In this document: one piece after another, positions 16,571 to 26,511 of the stretch
Position numbering within the stretch: position 1 is the stretch's first letter
How the letters are laid out: the number at the start of each line of letters is the position of its first letter
NCBI RefSeq assembly: GCF_040545475.1
Contig: NZ_JBEPMA010000009.1
Coordinates: 9,446 to 73,445, forward strand
Direction of reading: 5' to 3'
Length of the DNA: 64,000 nucleotides
Source: Peptoniphilus_A olsenii
GTDB taxonomy: Bacteria; Bacillota; Clostridia; Tissierellales; Peptoniphilaceae
Notes under the pieces: generated by a model
Told to the model about the DNA's origin: nothing
The model's input: only the letters and a program-made list of their open reading frames with translations
Database searches by the model: none
Position numbers and translations under genes: made by a program

Positions 16571-17759
16571 TTTTTGAATTATACTCCTCTAAGCCTTCTC
16601 TCAGTATACGCATGCTTTTTTTAATTGATTCATTATTTAAAATAAAGGCTATTCTCACCATGTTTTTGCCATCAAGTGGATTTTTGAAAAAACCATCTGC
16701 TGGAGCTAGCATCAAAGTTTCACCGTCTATATCAAAGCTTTCAAGTAGCCATTTTGCAAAATCTTCAGAATCATCCACAGGTAGAATAGGCATTATATAA
16801 AATGCGCCCCTTGGCTTTTCAACTTTAACTCCTGGTATTTTTATAAGTTCTTCATATATTGTATCTCTTCGAGATTGATATTCTCTGTTGACTTTTTCAA
16901 AATACTCATCAGTTTCTTCGTATAGCTTGGCAGCAGCCATTTGTTCAATTGTAGCAACTGCGAGTCTTGAAGTTGCAAGTTTTCCAATAGCTGACATAAA
17001 TTCTTTATTTTTACAAGCTATAGATCCAATTCTTGCACCACATGCTGCAAATCTTTTAGAGATAGAGTCTACCAGTATTAGCCTATCTTCTATGTCTTCT
17101 ATTTCTCCAAAAGATATATAATTATTGTCATCATAAATAAATTCGCGATAAACCTCATCGGCTATTATAAATAAGTCATGCTCTTTGGCAATTTCACAAA
17201 TACGCATTAGCTCATCTTTACTATACATTGCTCCTGTTGGATTTGTAGGATTAGAAAGAAGTATAGCTGCAGATTTATCTGATACATTTTTTTCGATTTC
17301 TTCTTTTGATGGAATTGCAAATCCTGTTTCGGGACTTGTTTTAAATGCACTTATTGAAACATTTAGTTGTTGAAAAACTGTATTATAATTTGAATAAAAA
17401 GGGTCAGTAGTAATAATTTCATCACCGGCATCTGCAACTGCTTCTACTGCAAATAACAGTGCCTCACTGCCACCATTTGTAATAATTATCTCATCTGGTG
17501 AATAATTTATATTTTTATTTTTATAATAATTTGAAATGGCGACTCTTAAGCTTTCAAGTCCCTCTGATGGGGCATATGGAAGTGGACCTTTCTCAACATT
17601 TTGAAAAGTTTCATAATAAACATCAGGCACATCAACATCAGGTGCTCCAATATTTAAATGGTATATTTTTTTGCCTTCCTTTTTAGCTTTTTCAGCTAAT
17701 GGACTGAGCTTTCTTATTGCTGAATACTCAACCCGTTGAACTCTTTGTGATATTTTCAT
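16539..17759 (-). CDS. Class I/II pyridoxal-phosphate aminotransferase
   Basis: A 406-residue fold-type I aminotransferase, most like aspartate aminotransferases. Visible features are NGGSEAL (cofactor phosphate region), LSNPTNPTGAMYS, ADEVYREF (Asp and Tyr that bind the ring) and the Schiff-base lysine in DSISKRFAACGARIGS. The arginine that binds the substrate carboxylate is in NMVRIAF near the C-terminus. The start lies after a GGGGGAAAAAATG-type site. It is the third gene of a minus-strand run after dnaD and the DnaC-like gene. Confidence 0.88.
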   Translation of the reverse strand: MKISQRVQRVEYSAIRKLSPLAEKAKKEGKKIYHLNIGAPDVDVPDVYYETFQNVEKGPLPYAPSEGLESLRVAISNYYKNKNINYSPDEIIITNGGSEALLFAVEAVADAGDEIITTDPFYSNYNTVFQQLNVSISAFKTSPETGFAIPSKEEIEKNVSDKSAAILLSNPTNPTGAMYSKDELMRICEIAKEHDLFIIADEVYREFIYDDNNYISFGEIEDIEDRLILVDSISKRFAACGARIGSIACKNKEFMSAIGKLATSRLAVATIEQMAAAKLYEETDEYFEKVNREYQSRRDTIYEELIKIPGVKVEKPRGAFYIMPILPVDDSEDFAKWLLESFDIDGETLMLAPADGFFKNPLDGKNMVRIAFILNNESIKKSMRILREGLEEYNSKNETRKSIKNS

Positions 17760-17768
17760 TTTTTCCCC

Positions 17769-18728
17769 CTACTGCCATCTTAAATCTTCACCAAAAAACC
17801 TTATGGGTACAAATTTTTGAAAGACTCGTGAAAACACTCGGTCTGTATAAGTGTTTGATAGTTCTTTTGGCGATAAATTTGTAGATATTAGCGTTTTTTT
17901 GCCACGCAAAAGTCTTGTATTAATGATATTAAAAATTTCTGAATTTGTAAAGCTTGTTACTAGTTCTATCCCCAAATCATCTACGATTAATAAGTCAGAT
18001 TCAAAATAAAGATTATACTTTTCTTCGTCTCCTTTGTGTCTAAACTTGCGGTCTTCTAGAGTTTTTACTATTTCATAGGCAGTTTGATATATTACTATTT
18101 TATCTCTATCCATGAGTTCTTTTGCTATACAGTTCAAAAGAAAAGTTTTTCCTTGTCCAGTAGGGCCCCAAAACAATAGATTCAAATCATTTTTATCGTC
18201 AAAAGTATGAATATATTTTTGGGCAATTTTTAATACTCTGGCCATATTTTCTTTGGGAGATATATCAAATTTTTCGTATACCTTATCAGAAAATACATTT
18301 AAATCGAAAGTGTCAAAATTTTCTTTTTCTAACACATAGGAAATAGAGCTCATATCATATAGTTCTTCTACAATTTGCTTTTGTAGACATCTGCATTTTT
18401 CACCATTTTCAGTAAATCCTGTATCTTTGCAAATTTCACAGTTGTAAATTTCTTTTAGATAATTCTCTGGATATCCATTTTTTTCTAATAGTTTAACTTT
18501 TTCAACTTTTAAATTGTATATCTCTTCAGAATGTTTGATGCTTTTTTCTTCACTTGGATTTTTTATTTGCTCTAAACTTGCATTTAGTCCAATTTTGGTG
18601 ATTAAGGAGTCTATTTCTTTAATCTGAGGAATTTTTTTGTAAATTTCTTCGCGACGTTTTTCTTCTAATATTCTATTTTTTCTATTTATATCTTCATAGT
18701 ATTTATTTATCTTCGCGGAAAGTTTCAT
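17769..18728 (-). CDS. dnaC: DnaC-like helicase-loader ATPase
   Basis: An AAA+ protein of the DnaC/DnaI type that loads the replicative helicase. A helical N-terminal part with a Cys cluster (YNCEICKDTG...CRCLQKQ, about residues 98-118) precedes the Walker A site WGPTGQGKTFLL (about 187) and the Walker B site LLIVDDLGIE. ATG 18728 follows AGGTG with five bases of spacing and is preferred to the GTG at 18737. It overlaps the dnaD gene, as expected for proteins that act together in primosome assembly. Confidence 0.88.
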   Translation of the reverse strand: MKLSAKINKYYEDINRKNRILEEKRREEIYKKIPQIKEIDSLITKIGLNASLEQIKNPSEEKSIKHSEEIYNLKVEKVKLLEKNGYPENYLKEIYNCEICKDTGFTENGEKCRCLQKQIVEELYDMSSISYVLEKENFDTFDLNVFSDKVYEKFDISPKENMARVLKIAQKYIHTFDDKNDLNLLFWGPTGQGKTFLLNCIAKELMDRDKIVIYQTAYEIVKTLEDRKFRHKGDEEKYNLYFESDLLIVDDLGIELVTSFTNSEIFNIINTRLLRGKKTLISTNLSPKELSNTYTDRVFSRVFQKFVPIRFFGEDLRWQ

Positions 18729-19719
18729 AATCAACACCTAATTTTTTAAAGCCTTCTCTTTGTTTTTTCATTGCAACATTTTCTAGCTCGTCATCAGAAT
18801 AATTGTCTGTTATCTGTTTAAAATTATGGAAGGCTGTTGGCTTTCTTTTTCTCTTTTGTCTATCTTTTTCTTCTATTTCTTCTACAGAATTTATGCCGAG
18901 TTTTTTCCAATTTCTTAAAATTGCATCAACATAGTTAACATTTGGATTTTGAATCTTTGAAGTTCTATTGCAGGCGGCAAGCACAATATCGAGAGTATAT
19001 CCAAATTCATCGAACCAAGAATTTATGATGTTAAAATCTACTTGGGTAAATTGTTTTTTGGAAAGGCCAATATATCTCATCACTTTAGAATATCTCATGT
19101 ATCTTATATCATGTTCCATATATGATTTTTCAATATCTTCCATAGTTCGGATATTGTCTTTTGACCAATTCCTTACAATTTGCTCTATATAATTGATTTT
19201 ATAAATGCCTTTAACTTCTGTTGCATAAAAGAAAGCTTCTTCTATTAATTCTGCCGGCATATTGTATGCGGATATCCAATTAGCTATATCAAGTTTTTTC
19301 ATTGGAGGTATTGGCTCTCTCATTAAAAATTCAACTCTAGTTAATAAGTTGGCAATTGTAGGATTTTCAACAACTTCAGAATAACCTTTGTCTTTCTTTT
19401 TTTCTTTTTTAAGATTATATACATTCGTTATATATAATTCTTTTAAATCAACAAATTCTACGTTGTAACTCTTATCTATATTTACAATGCCCATTTTATT
19501 CCAATATTGCCATGCTCTTATAACATCAGATTCTAGTATTCCCAAAAAATCTGCTATGTTTCCATTATTTATATCTTTTCTACCTTCTTTTGCAAATTTA
19601 TATCCTAATATATACACTTTTACAAAATCGCCATTAGCACCAGGCATGAAGTCGTTTAAAAATATATTGGGTATTGCTGTTTCTCCTAAATCGTATTTAT
19701 TATTTTGTAATTTAAACAT
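18703..19719 (-). CDS. DnaD-domain replication initiation protein
   Basis: A 338-residue protein with an N-terminal winged-helix region (IADFLGILESDVIRAWQYW, about 50-70) and two DnaD/DnaB-like domains. The DnaB2 motif forms are visible as YVDAILRNWKKLGINSVEE and IEQIVRNWSKDNIRTMED. Such proteins remodel origin DNA and recruit the helicase loader. The next gene encodes that loader and overlaps it, which supports the role. Confidence 0.85.
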   Translation of the reverse strand: MFKLQNNKYDLGETAIPNIFLNDFMPGANGDFVKVYILGYKFAKEGRKDINNGNIADFLGILESDVIRAWQYWNKMGIVNIDKSYNVEFVDLKELYITNVYNLKKEKKKDKGYSEVVENPTIANLLTRVEFLMREPIPPMKKLDIANWISAYNMPAELIEEAFFYATEVKGIYKINYIEQIVRNWSKDNIRTMEDIEKSYMEHDIRYMRYSKVMRYIGLSKKQFTQVDFNIINSWFDEFGYTLDIVLAACNRTSKIQNPNVNYVDAILRNWKKLGINSVEEIEEKDRQKRKRKPTAFHNFKQITDNYSDDELENVAMKKQREGFKKLGVDYETFREDK

Positions 19720-19723
19720 TGAT

Positions 19724-20293
19724 TCACCTTTTCTTTAAATGAAGCTCCATTTTATAAGCATAAAAGAATGTTTTATTTAATACTTTTTTAAAACATTCTT
19801 TATTTTCTACAAATTGAGGGTCATCTTCAGTGATTTTTCCGTTCTGGAAGGCCATAAGTTTTGTTTGAACTCTTTTAAATCCTAGATTTTCATATAGATG
19901 TATTGCTCTTTTATTAAAAGAGGCTACATAAAGATAAATTTTTAAATATCCTTTTTGCTCTAAATCTTTGAAAAATATATTTAATATTTTAGTACCAATT
20001 TTCATGTTTATGTAATTTGGATCAATTACAATTCCAAGGGTCGCAGATTTTAATATTTTATTAATCTTTTTTAATGACAAAAATCCTATTGGTTTTTCGT
20101 CAATAGTTATTGCAAAATACTTCGAAAATGGTTTTTTGGTTTTCCAATTATACCAAGCGAGCATTTCACTTTTGCTATCCTGACAAAAATTATAGTCATA
20201 ATATAGTATGGAATCATGATGACCCCAGTTTTTAAATGTATAAACATCTTCTAATTTTAGTGGTCTATAATTTAAGAGTCCATTCTTTTTCAT
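19724..20293 (-). CDS. GNAT family N-acetyltransferase
   Basis: About 189 residues of the RimJ/RimL-like GNAT type (NYRPLKLEDVYTFKNWGHHD at the start; acetyl-CoA segment GIVIDPNYINMKIGTKILN; C-terminal ASFNKRAIHLYENLGFKRV). ATG 20293 sits five bases after GGAGG, which is better than the upstream ATG at 20305 that overlaps that site. Substrate unknown; probably first in the dnaD operon. Confidence 0.82.
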   Translation of the reverse strand: MKKNGLLNYRPLKLEDVYTFKNWGHHDSILYYDYNFCQDSKSEMLAWYNWKTKKPFSKYFAITIDEKPIGFLSLKKINKILKSATLGIVIDPNYINMKIGTKILNIFFKDLEQKGYLKIYLYVASFNKRAIHLYENLGFKRVQTKLMAFQNGKITEDDPQFVENKECFKKVLNKTFFYAYKMELHLKKR

Positions 20294-20485
20294 AAGAGCC
20301 TCCATAGAGTTAATTATATACTATTTTATAAAACACTTAAAGATTTTGAGATGATAAAGTGATAAATTATTTAAATTTAAGAAAAAAGTTGATTTCGCTT
20401 GTTTAATTATTTTATAAATATGTTAAAATAAAGTAAACCTTTAAATTATTTAAAATCAGAACGTAATAAAATATGAGGAGATTCT

Positions 20486-20974
20486 ATGAAGAAAAATGTA
20501 AATTTAGATGAAATCGATATAAAGATTCTAGAACTTTTACAAGAAAATGGAAGAATGAGCCATGAAGAAATCTCAAAACACTTGAATTTAACTAGGCCAG
20601 CAATTCACAGAAGAATATATAAAATGGAAGAGGCTGGATACATCAAGGGTTATAAGGTTTTAATAGACTGGCAAAAAATAGGTTATAATGTGGACACATT
20701 TGTACTTGCTAAAGTAAATACAAATGATTTTGATAGACTTATCTCTTCAATTATGGAAATAAAAGATGAGAACTTCAAAATTTTTGAATGCTATAGAGTA
20801 ACTGGAGAGCAATGTATTATGCTTAGAATAAAAACTATAAACACAAGTGATCTTACTAGATTTTATGATATGATTCTAACTATACAGGGAATTGTAGATA
20901 CAAAAACTCTTTTGATACTATACTCTGAAAAGGGAAACAACGAAATATTTACTAGAACTGATGAAAATAACTAA
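20486..20974 (+). CDS. Lrp/AsnC family transcriptional regulator
   Basis: A 162-residue feast/famine regulator. The N-terminal helix-turn-helix is DIKILELLQENGRMSHEEIS followed by LNLTRPAIHRRIYKMEEAGYIKGY, and the RAM ligand domain fills the rest. Ribosome site GAGGAG precedes the start. It lies only 23 bases upstream of walR, on the same strand, which is not the usual arrangement for the wal operon. Confidence 0.88.
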   Translation: MKKNVNLDEIDIKILELLQENGRMSHEEISKHLNLTRPAIHRRIYKMEEAGYIKGYKVLIDWQKIGYNVDTFVLAKVNTNDFDRLISSIMEIKDENFKIFECYRVTGEQCIMLRIKTINTSDLTRFYDMILTIQGIVDTKTLLILYSEKGNNEIFTRTDENN

Positions 20975-20997
20975 TCTTTAAAAAAGGAATGAATTTA

Positions 20998-21699
20998 ATG
21001 GAGGATAAAATACTTGTTGTCGATGATGAGGTTGCCATTTCTGAAATTATTAAATTTAATTTTGAAAAAGAAGGCTATCTTGTAGACACTGCAGACAATG
21101 GACGAGAGGCAATTGAATTAGTGGAAAAAAACGACTATATGCTAGTGCTTCTTGATATTATGATGCCAAAATTAAATGGTTTTGAAACTCTTAGAGAAAT
21201 TAGGAAGTGTTCAAATATAGCCGTGATAATGCTCACAGCCAGAGAAGAAGAGGTAGATAAAGTACTTGGACTTGAACTTGGTGCTGATGATTATGTAGTA
21301 AAACCATTTTCAATGAGAGAGCTTTTAGCTAGAGTAAAAGCAGTTCTTAGAAGAAGTGATTTTATTGACAAAAAAGACGAAAAAGAAATTATGCAGGCAA
21401 AAGATCTTGAGATAGATCTTGTAAAATACGAAGTTAGAAAAAGAGGAGAGGTTATGGAGCTTACTCTTCGAGAATTTGAACTTCTAAAATATTTGGCTGA
21501 AACGCCAGGACAAGTTTTTTCTAGGGAAGAGCTACTAGAAAAGGTTTGGGAATATGAATACTATGGCGACATTAGAACTGTAGATGTTACAGTTAGACGT
21601 CTTCGTGAAAAGATAGAAGACAAAGATAAAGAGTTTAAATATATTAAAACTAAAAGAGGTGTCGGATATTATTTTGATGACTCCGACGAGGAGCAATAA
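20998..21699 (+). CDS. walR: WalR-type response regulator
   Basis: An OmpR-family response regulator controlling cell-wall turnover genes. The receiver domain has the acidic pocket VVDDE, the phosphoacceptor in LLDIMMPKLNG and Lys in VVKPFS; the winged-helix output domain ends VDVTVRRLREKIED...IKTKRGVGYYF. ATG 20998 is nine bases after AAAGGA and is preferred to the ATG at 20989. Its stop overlaps the start of the kinase gene. Confidence 0.92.
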   Translation: MEDKILVVDDEVAISEIIKFNFEKEGYLVDTADNGREAIELVEKNDYMLVLLDIMMPKLNGFETLREIRKCSNIAVIMLTAREEEVDKVLGLELGADDYVVKPFSMRELLARVKAVLRRSDFIDKKDEKEIMQAKDLEIDLVKYEVRKRGEVMELTLREFELLKYLAETPGQVFSREELLEKVWEYEYYGDIRTVDVTVRRLREKIEDKDKEFKYIKTKRGVGYYFDDSDEEQ

Positions 21700-23492
21700 T
21701 GTTTCAAAGTATTAAATATAGATTTATTTTGATTTATGTAGTTTTGGTTGCAATTGCAATGTCAATTGTAGCCACATTTATTGTAGATAGACTTGAAAAA
21801 ATTCAAGTAGAAAATGCCACTGAATCCATGATTAAAACCATGGATACAATGGCAACTACAACTACGGCTCTATTAAAAGATAATATGGAAAATGCACTAC
21901 CCCAGCTTGATAAAACATTGAAAGACTGGGGTATTTCCAGTGGTGAAGCTGTATATATTTTGTCAACAGACAAAAGTCCAATGATAATTGCTTCAACAAG
22001 AGATTTGAAAGAAGATGAATTAAATAGTGCATATTCCATGACATCTCTTGAGCCAAAGTTAATTATGGATGCACTTGATGGCAAGACACGTGAAAAAATA
22101 GTGCGTTATCAAAATGAAAATTCAGTAGAAAAACATATAGTAAGACCGATGCTATCAGATGAGGGTAAAATTCAGAGTATAATGTATATGACAAGAGATT
22201 TAAATTCTATATATACAATAATAGACGAATCTAAAGTTATAATAACAAATGCTACTATTATTTCCCTTATAGCTACATCTATTTTGGGTTATTTTATATC
22301 AAATTCTATAACTGTGCCTATTAGAGATTTAACCAAAAAAGCACGTAAGATGGCAAAGGGTAATTTCAACCAGAAAGTTGATGTCAAAAGTGATGACGAA
22401 ATAGGTAAATTAGCCACAATGTTTAATTATTTAACCCAAGAATTGGCAGAGACTATTGAGCAAATGGACCTTGAAAAATCAAAGCTCGACACAATATTTA
22501 ATTATATGGCAGAAGGAGTAATTGCAATTGATAGAAAAAATAGGCTAGTTCACTCCAATTCCATTGCCAAAAAACTTTTAAATATTTCAGATAAAGATAT
22601 AAATAGAATAATTAATCTTGCCAGTATAAATTTAGAAAAAATTGACTACAAAGAAGAAGAAACATTAAAGGGAGAGGAGCTCACTAAAATAGGCGATAAG
22701 TTTTATAAAGTAAAATTTGCCCCTTATAAATCAGATTATAATGTAAATTCTGGTCTAATTATCGTATTCCAAGATGTAAACAAGGAACATATGCTGGATA
22801 TAATGAGAAAAGAGTTTGTGGCAAATGTCAGCCACGAACTAAAGACGCCTATAACAACTATTAAATCTTATACAGAAACGCTTTTAGATACGGAACTTGA
22901 TAGAGAAAATGAAAAAAGATTTTTAAAAGTAATTGACAGAGAAAATTTTAGGATGAGCCGCATTGTAACAGATTTATTATATCTATCAAATATTGATTAT
23001 AATAGGGGCGAACTAAATTATACTAAATTTGACACTTATGAATTTATAGATGAGGCTATAGAATCGCAGTCAATTTTAATACAAAACAAAAATCACAAAA
23101 TTAAATTTGATATTCCAATGGATATAAGGGATATACATGCAGATAGAAATGGTGCCGAACAAATACTTACCAATATAATTTCCAATGCATGTAAATATAC
23201 TGAAGAAAATGGCAAAATTGAAATATCTGCAAAAAACGCAGATGATTTTGTCCAAATTGAAATATCAGATAATGGGATTGGAATACCAGAAGAAGATTTA
23301 AATAGAATAACTGAAAGATTTTACAGAGTAGAGAAGGGACGCAGTAGACAAATGGGAGGTACTGGTCTTGGTCTATCTATAGCCAAAGAGATGATTGAAA
23401 GTTTTGGTGGAAAAATGAACATCCATTCAGTTCTAAATAAAGGCACAACTGTATGTTTGTATTTTCCAGCAGGTGATTTAGATGAAGATTAA
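21699..23492 (+). CDS. walK: WalK-type sensor histidine kinase
   Basis: A 597-residue membrane kinase. In order: membrane helix (about 8-28), extracellular sensor region, second helix (about 178-198), HAMP domain (VPIRDLTKKARKMAKGN), PAS domain (about 255-360), the phosphorylation motif FVANVSHELKTPITT, and an ATPase domain with NAC, DNGIGIPEED and GTGLGLSI boxes. It senses the state of cell-wall synthesis in relatives. The gene overlaps walR and yycH by a few bases. Confidence 0.93.
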   Translation: MFQSIKYRFILIYVVLVAIAMSIVATFIVDRLEKIQVENATESMIKTMDTMATTTTALLKDNMENALPQLDKTLKDWGISSGEAVYILSTDKSPMIIASTRDLKEDELNSAYSMTSLEPKLIMDALDGKTREKIVRYQNENSVEKHIVRPMLSDEGKIQSIMYMTRDLNSIYTIIDESKVIITNATIISLIATSILGYFISNSITVPIRDLTKKARKMAKGNFNQKVDVKSDDEIGKLATMFNYLTQELAETIEQMDLEKSKLDTIFNYMAEGVIAIDRKNRLVHSNSIAKKLLNISDKDINRIINLASINLEKIDYKEEETLKGEELTKIGDKFYKVKFAPYKSDYNVNSGLIIVFQDVNKEHMLDIMRKEFVANVSHELKTPITTIKSYTETLLDTELDRENEKRFLKVIDRENFRMSRIVTDLLYLSNIDYNRGELNYTKFDTYEFIDEAIESQSILIQNKNHKIKFDIPMDIRDIHADRNGAEQILTNIISNACKYTEENGKIEISAKNADDFVQIEISDNGIGIPEEDLNRITERFYRVEKGRSRQMGGTGLGLSIAKEMIESFGGKMNIHSVLNKGTTVCLYFPAGDLDED

Positions 23493-24870
23493 AGATAAAA
23501 ATTATCTCTCCACAGGCTTAATAGTTTTTCTTTTTTTGCTACTTCTTTTTCAATCGAGATTTATATGGATGGATTTTGGTCAAAAAGAAGAAAATTTCAA
23601 CGGCAATGCAAACTCTACTCAAATAATGACAGAAGTGCTCATGCCTCAGAGAATAGTGGCAAATTATTCTTTCAAAGAGCATTATGTACTTCTAGAAACA
23701 CGCAAATTTTGGAGTGAATTTATAAAAGATATTTCAGAAACACTCAAAAAAGCAACAAGTGACAATTTGATGGTAATATCAACAGACGAGTTTCTAAATC
23801 TTCAAAATAAAGAATCAATAGTTTTTAAATTTAACTCTCCATTATCAGGCTCTATATTTGTCAATTTAATAGGAGATGAAGGCGGTGCAAGTGATATAAA
23901 TTTGAGCGTGGACTCGATTTATATAGACAAAGAAAATCAAATTTATGTTGCAGGTGGAAATAATTATTATAAATTAGACGGCATAAAGACCAATATAAAT
24001 ATTGAGGATGTACTGGAAGAAGGCAAAAAAAATGGCATTGAATCCCTTAACTTTTTTGAAGCTTATGGAATTAAGAAAGATATATTGGTACCAAAAAATA
24101 ATCATATAAAAATAGAGAAAGTATATTATAAATCAGGTCTTAAAGATTTATTAGATAGTGAAAAATCTAATCTAGCACAAAGATTTTTAAATGCACCAAT
24201 AGATTATATACGTGAAATAACCGAAGATGATAAAGAGACTTTCGTATATGAAAATGAATATCTATCTCTCACAAACACAAGCATAGAATATTCAAACAAT
24301 TCAAAGTTTACAAATGAAGACAGAAATTTGTACAGGTCTTTAAATAAAGCCATAGAATTTATAGCACGAAAAACCAGCATCAGTGGTGGTATATATTTAG
24401 AAAAAATTGAACCACTAGATTTAGGAGAAAATAGAGGGTATTCATTTTACTTTAATTTAAAAGATGGAGCAATTCCTCTAGTTCTCACATCAAAAGATCA
24501 TTCCTTTATTGAAATAGATGTGTTTTCTGAACATGTTAAAAGTTATAGAGAATATTATATAAGGGAGGTCGATGATCCAAGTTACGAACAAGAAGATATC
24601 TATCTTGAGGATATAGACGACATTGTAAGACGAAACACGCATTTATTTGATGGAGATAAAGTTGTGGATATGCTATCCAAAATTACATCTATAAATATGG
24701 TATATTTAAATGATCAAGAAAGTGCAGTCAAAAAACCCAAACTTGTATACGAGATAATTTGTGGAGATAAAAAGTATTATTTTGATGTAACAGATGGAAA
24801 GTTAGAGATGTTTAAAAATGGATTGGAAAAAGTCGAAAATAATTCTAATAATAGTGCTTTTAATAGCTAA
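23482..24870 (+). CDS. yycH: YycH-family WalK regulator
   Basis: A 462-residue protein with one N-terminal membrane helix (residues 8-28) and a long extracytoplasmic part, at the usual YycH position after walK. YycH and YycI bind WalK in the membrane and change its activity. Sequence similarity is low, as is normal for YycH; the call rests mainly on order, size and topology. Confidence 0.8.
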   Translation: MKIKDKNYLSTGLIVFLFLLLLFQSRFIWMDFGQKEENFNGNANSTQIMTEVLMPQRIVANYSFKEHYVLLETRKFWSEFIKDISETLKKATSDNLMVISTDEFLNLQNKESIVFKFNSPLSGSIFVNLIGDEGGASDINLSVDSIYIDKENQIYVAGGNNYYKLDGIKTNINIEDVLEEGKKNGIESLNFFEAYGIKKDILVPKNNHIKIEKVYYKSGLKDLLDSEKSNLAQRFLNAPIDYIREITEDDKETFVYENEYLSLTNTSIEYSNNSKFTNEDRNLYRSLNKAIEFIARKTSISGGIYLEKIEPLDLGENRGYSFYFNLKDGAIPLVLTSKDHSFIEIDVFSEHVKSYREYYIREVDDPSYEQEDIYLEDIDDIVRRNTHLFDGDKVVDMLSKITSINMVYLNDQESAVKKPKLVYEIICGDKKYYFDVTDGKLEMFKNGLEKVENNSNNSAFNS

Positions 24871-25666
24871 TTTATTGTTATTTTTCTATATAAATTACAA
24901 CAAAGTTAGATTTAGAGATGAATCTGGCACGACAGAATTTACAAGAAAAGTAGTTAGTATATTAAAAGAAAAACAAATAGAAATCGATGGAGATATACCA
25001 AAAAAAGGGTTGCTATTGCCATCGGTACTTGTAGAGCTACAAATATCTGAACCCAAAGATTTAAATGATGTATATTTTGATGGAAAGGGTACTATTACAA
25101 GGCCTTCTACCGATAGGACAGTAATATCACTTGGTGAAGAATATATAAATTTAGTAAACAATAAGAGAATATTTTATGAAAATAGGAAAGAAGAGCAAAA
25201 ATATAAAATAAAAGACTTAGACGAAGCACAACAAATAGTTGAAAACTTTATGTTAAAAAGAAAATACGACACAAGAAACATGGCACTTTCCTATTTTGAA
25301 GTGGTTGATGATAAATATATATTAAACTACACTAAAAAATTTGAAAATCTACCTCTAGAATCAACTTACACAAATTTTGTAATTGATGGACGTGGAGTTG
25401 TATCTATGGATAGACTTTGGCTAAATGTAGTAGATAAATCCGATCAAGAAATATATTTATCACCCGCCCCAGAGGCTCTACTTTCTCTATTGAATAAAGA
25501 AGATGTATACTCAAAAACCATAAACAAAATATCCCCTTGTTACTATTTTAACCCAGAAGACCAAGGTTATATTGAAGATATAACTAGAGCAGTTAAAGGA
25601 AGAGCAATACCTGCATGGAAAATAGAATTTTCAGATGGTGATTTTATTGTAGTTGATAACTACTAA
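24818..25666 (+). CDS. yycI: YycI-family WalK regulator
   Basis: A 282-residue protein with one membrane anchor (IILIIVLLIANLLLFFYINY) and the YycI-type outer domain. It overlaps yycH by 53 bases. The start MDWKKSK is typical of YycI proteins, which supports the call. Confidence 0.85.
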   Translation: MDWKKSKIILIIVLLIANLLLFFYINYNKVRFRDESGTTEFTRKVVSILKEKQIEIDGDIPKKGLLLPSVLVELQISEPKDLNDVYFDGKGTITRPSTDRTVISLGEEYINLVNNKRIFYENRKEEQKYKIKDLDEAQQIVENFMLKRKYDTRNMALSYFEVVDDKYILNYTKKFENLPLESTYTNFVIDGRGVVSMDRLWLNVVDKSDQEIYLSPAPEALLSLLNKEDVYSKTINKISPCYYFNPEDQGYIEDITRAVKGRAIPAWKIEFSDGDFIVVDNY

Positions 25667-25715
25667 GCCTTAACAAAAAAATATAGCTGTGTTAAAATGA
25701 ACATGGAGGTTTATT

Positions 25716-26501
25716 ATGAAGTTTAGTTCATTGGCAAGTGGATCAAGTGGAAACTGCCAATATATTGAATATAAAAATACAAGAATATTAATAGATGCAG
25801 GCCTTTCAGGCAAGAAAATAGAACAAAACTTAAAAGAAATAGGAGTAGATCCTAAAACAATAGATGCAATTTTTGTAACTCACGAACATATTGACCATGT
25901 CAAAAGTGTAGGGGTTTTGTCAAGAAGATATGATTTGAAAGTTTTTGCTAATATGAAAACTTTCGAAAGAATGCGTCCAACAGTCAAAGAAATAGATACA
26001 AAAAACACATTTATATTTGAAAATAAAAGAAATTTTCAATTTAAAGACCTAAACATCAATCCAATATCTACATTTCATGACTGTGCACAGGGTTGTGGTT
26101 TTGTAATAAATGGCAACAAAAAACTATCTGTACTCACTGATACCGGTTGGATAAATAGCGAATCTATGGAAGCAATGGATAAATCTGAATTTTATTATTT
26201 AGAATCAAATCACGATGTAGAGATGCTAATGAATGGAACATATCCATGGCCCACAAAGCAGAGAATACTATCGACAAAAGGTCATCTTTCAAATGAAAAT
26301 GCAGCTGAGGTTTTGGACACACTTTTGAAAAAAAAGAATGAAAAAATACTTTTAGGTCATTTATCATCAGATAATAATCTGCCTGATTTAGCACTTAAAA
26401 CGATAAAGAATATTCTATCTGAAAGTTTTAAAGAAGAAGATGTAGATTATACAATTGATGTAGCGCCGCGTTTTGTGCCATCAGCTGTATACGAAATTTG
26501 A
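25716..26501 (+). CDS. walJ: WalJ/YycJ metallo-beta-lactamase-fold hydrolase
   Basis: A 261-residue protein of the metallo-beta-lactamase fold, last gene of the wal cluster. The metal motif THEHIDH is near residue 58, with further ligands in LTDTGW and LESNHDVEML and GHLSSDN near the end. WalJ acts as an exonuclease-like enzyme linked to cell division and DNA replication in relatives. The ribosome site GGAGG is close to the ATG. Confidence 0.92.
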   Translation: MKFSSLASGSSGNCQYIEYKNTRILIDAGLSGKKIEQNLKEIGVDPKTIDAIFVTHEHIDHVKSVGVLSRRYDLKVFANMKTFERMRPTVKEIDTKNTFIFENKRNFQFKDLNINPISTFHDCAQGCGFVINGNKKLSVLTDTGWINSESMEAMDKSEFYYLESNHDVEMLMNGTYPWPTKQRILSTKGHLSNENAAEVLDTLLKKKNEKILLGHLSSDNNLPDLALKTIKNILSESFKEEDVDYTIDVAPRFVPSAVYEI

Positions 26502-26511
26502 GGGGGATAAC

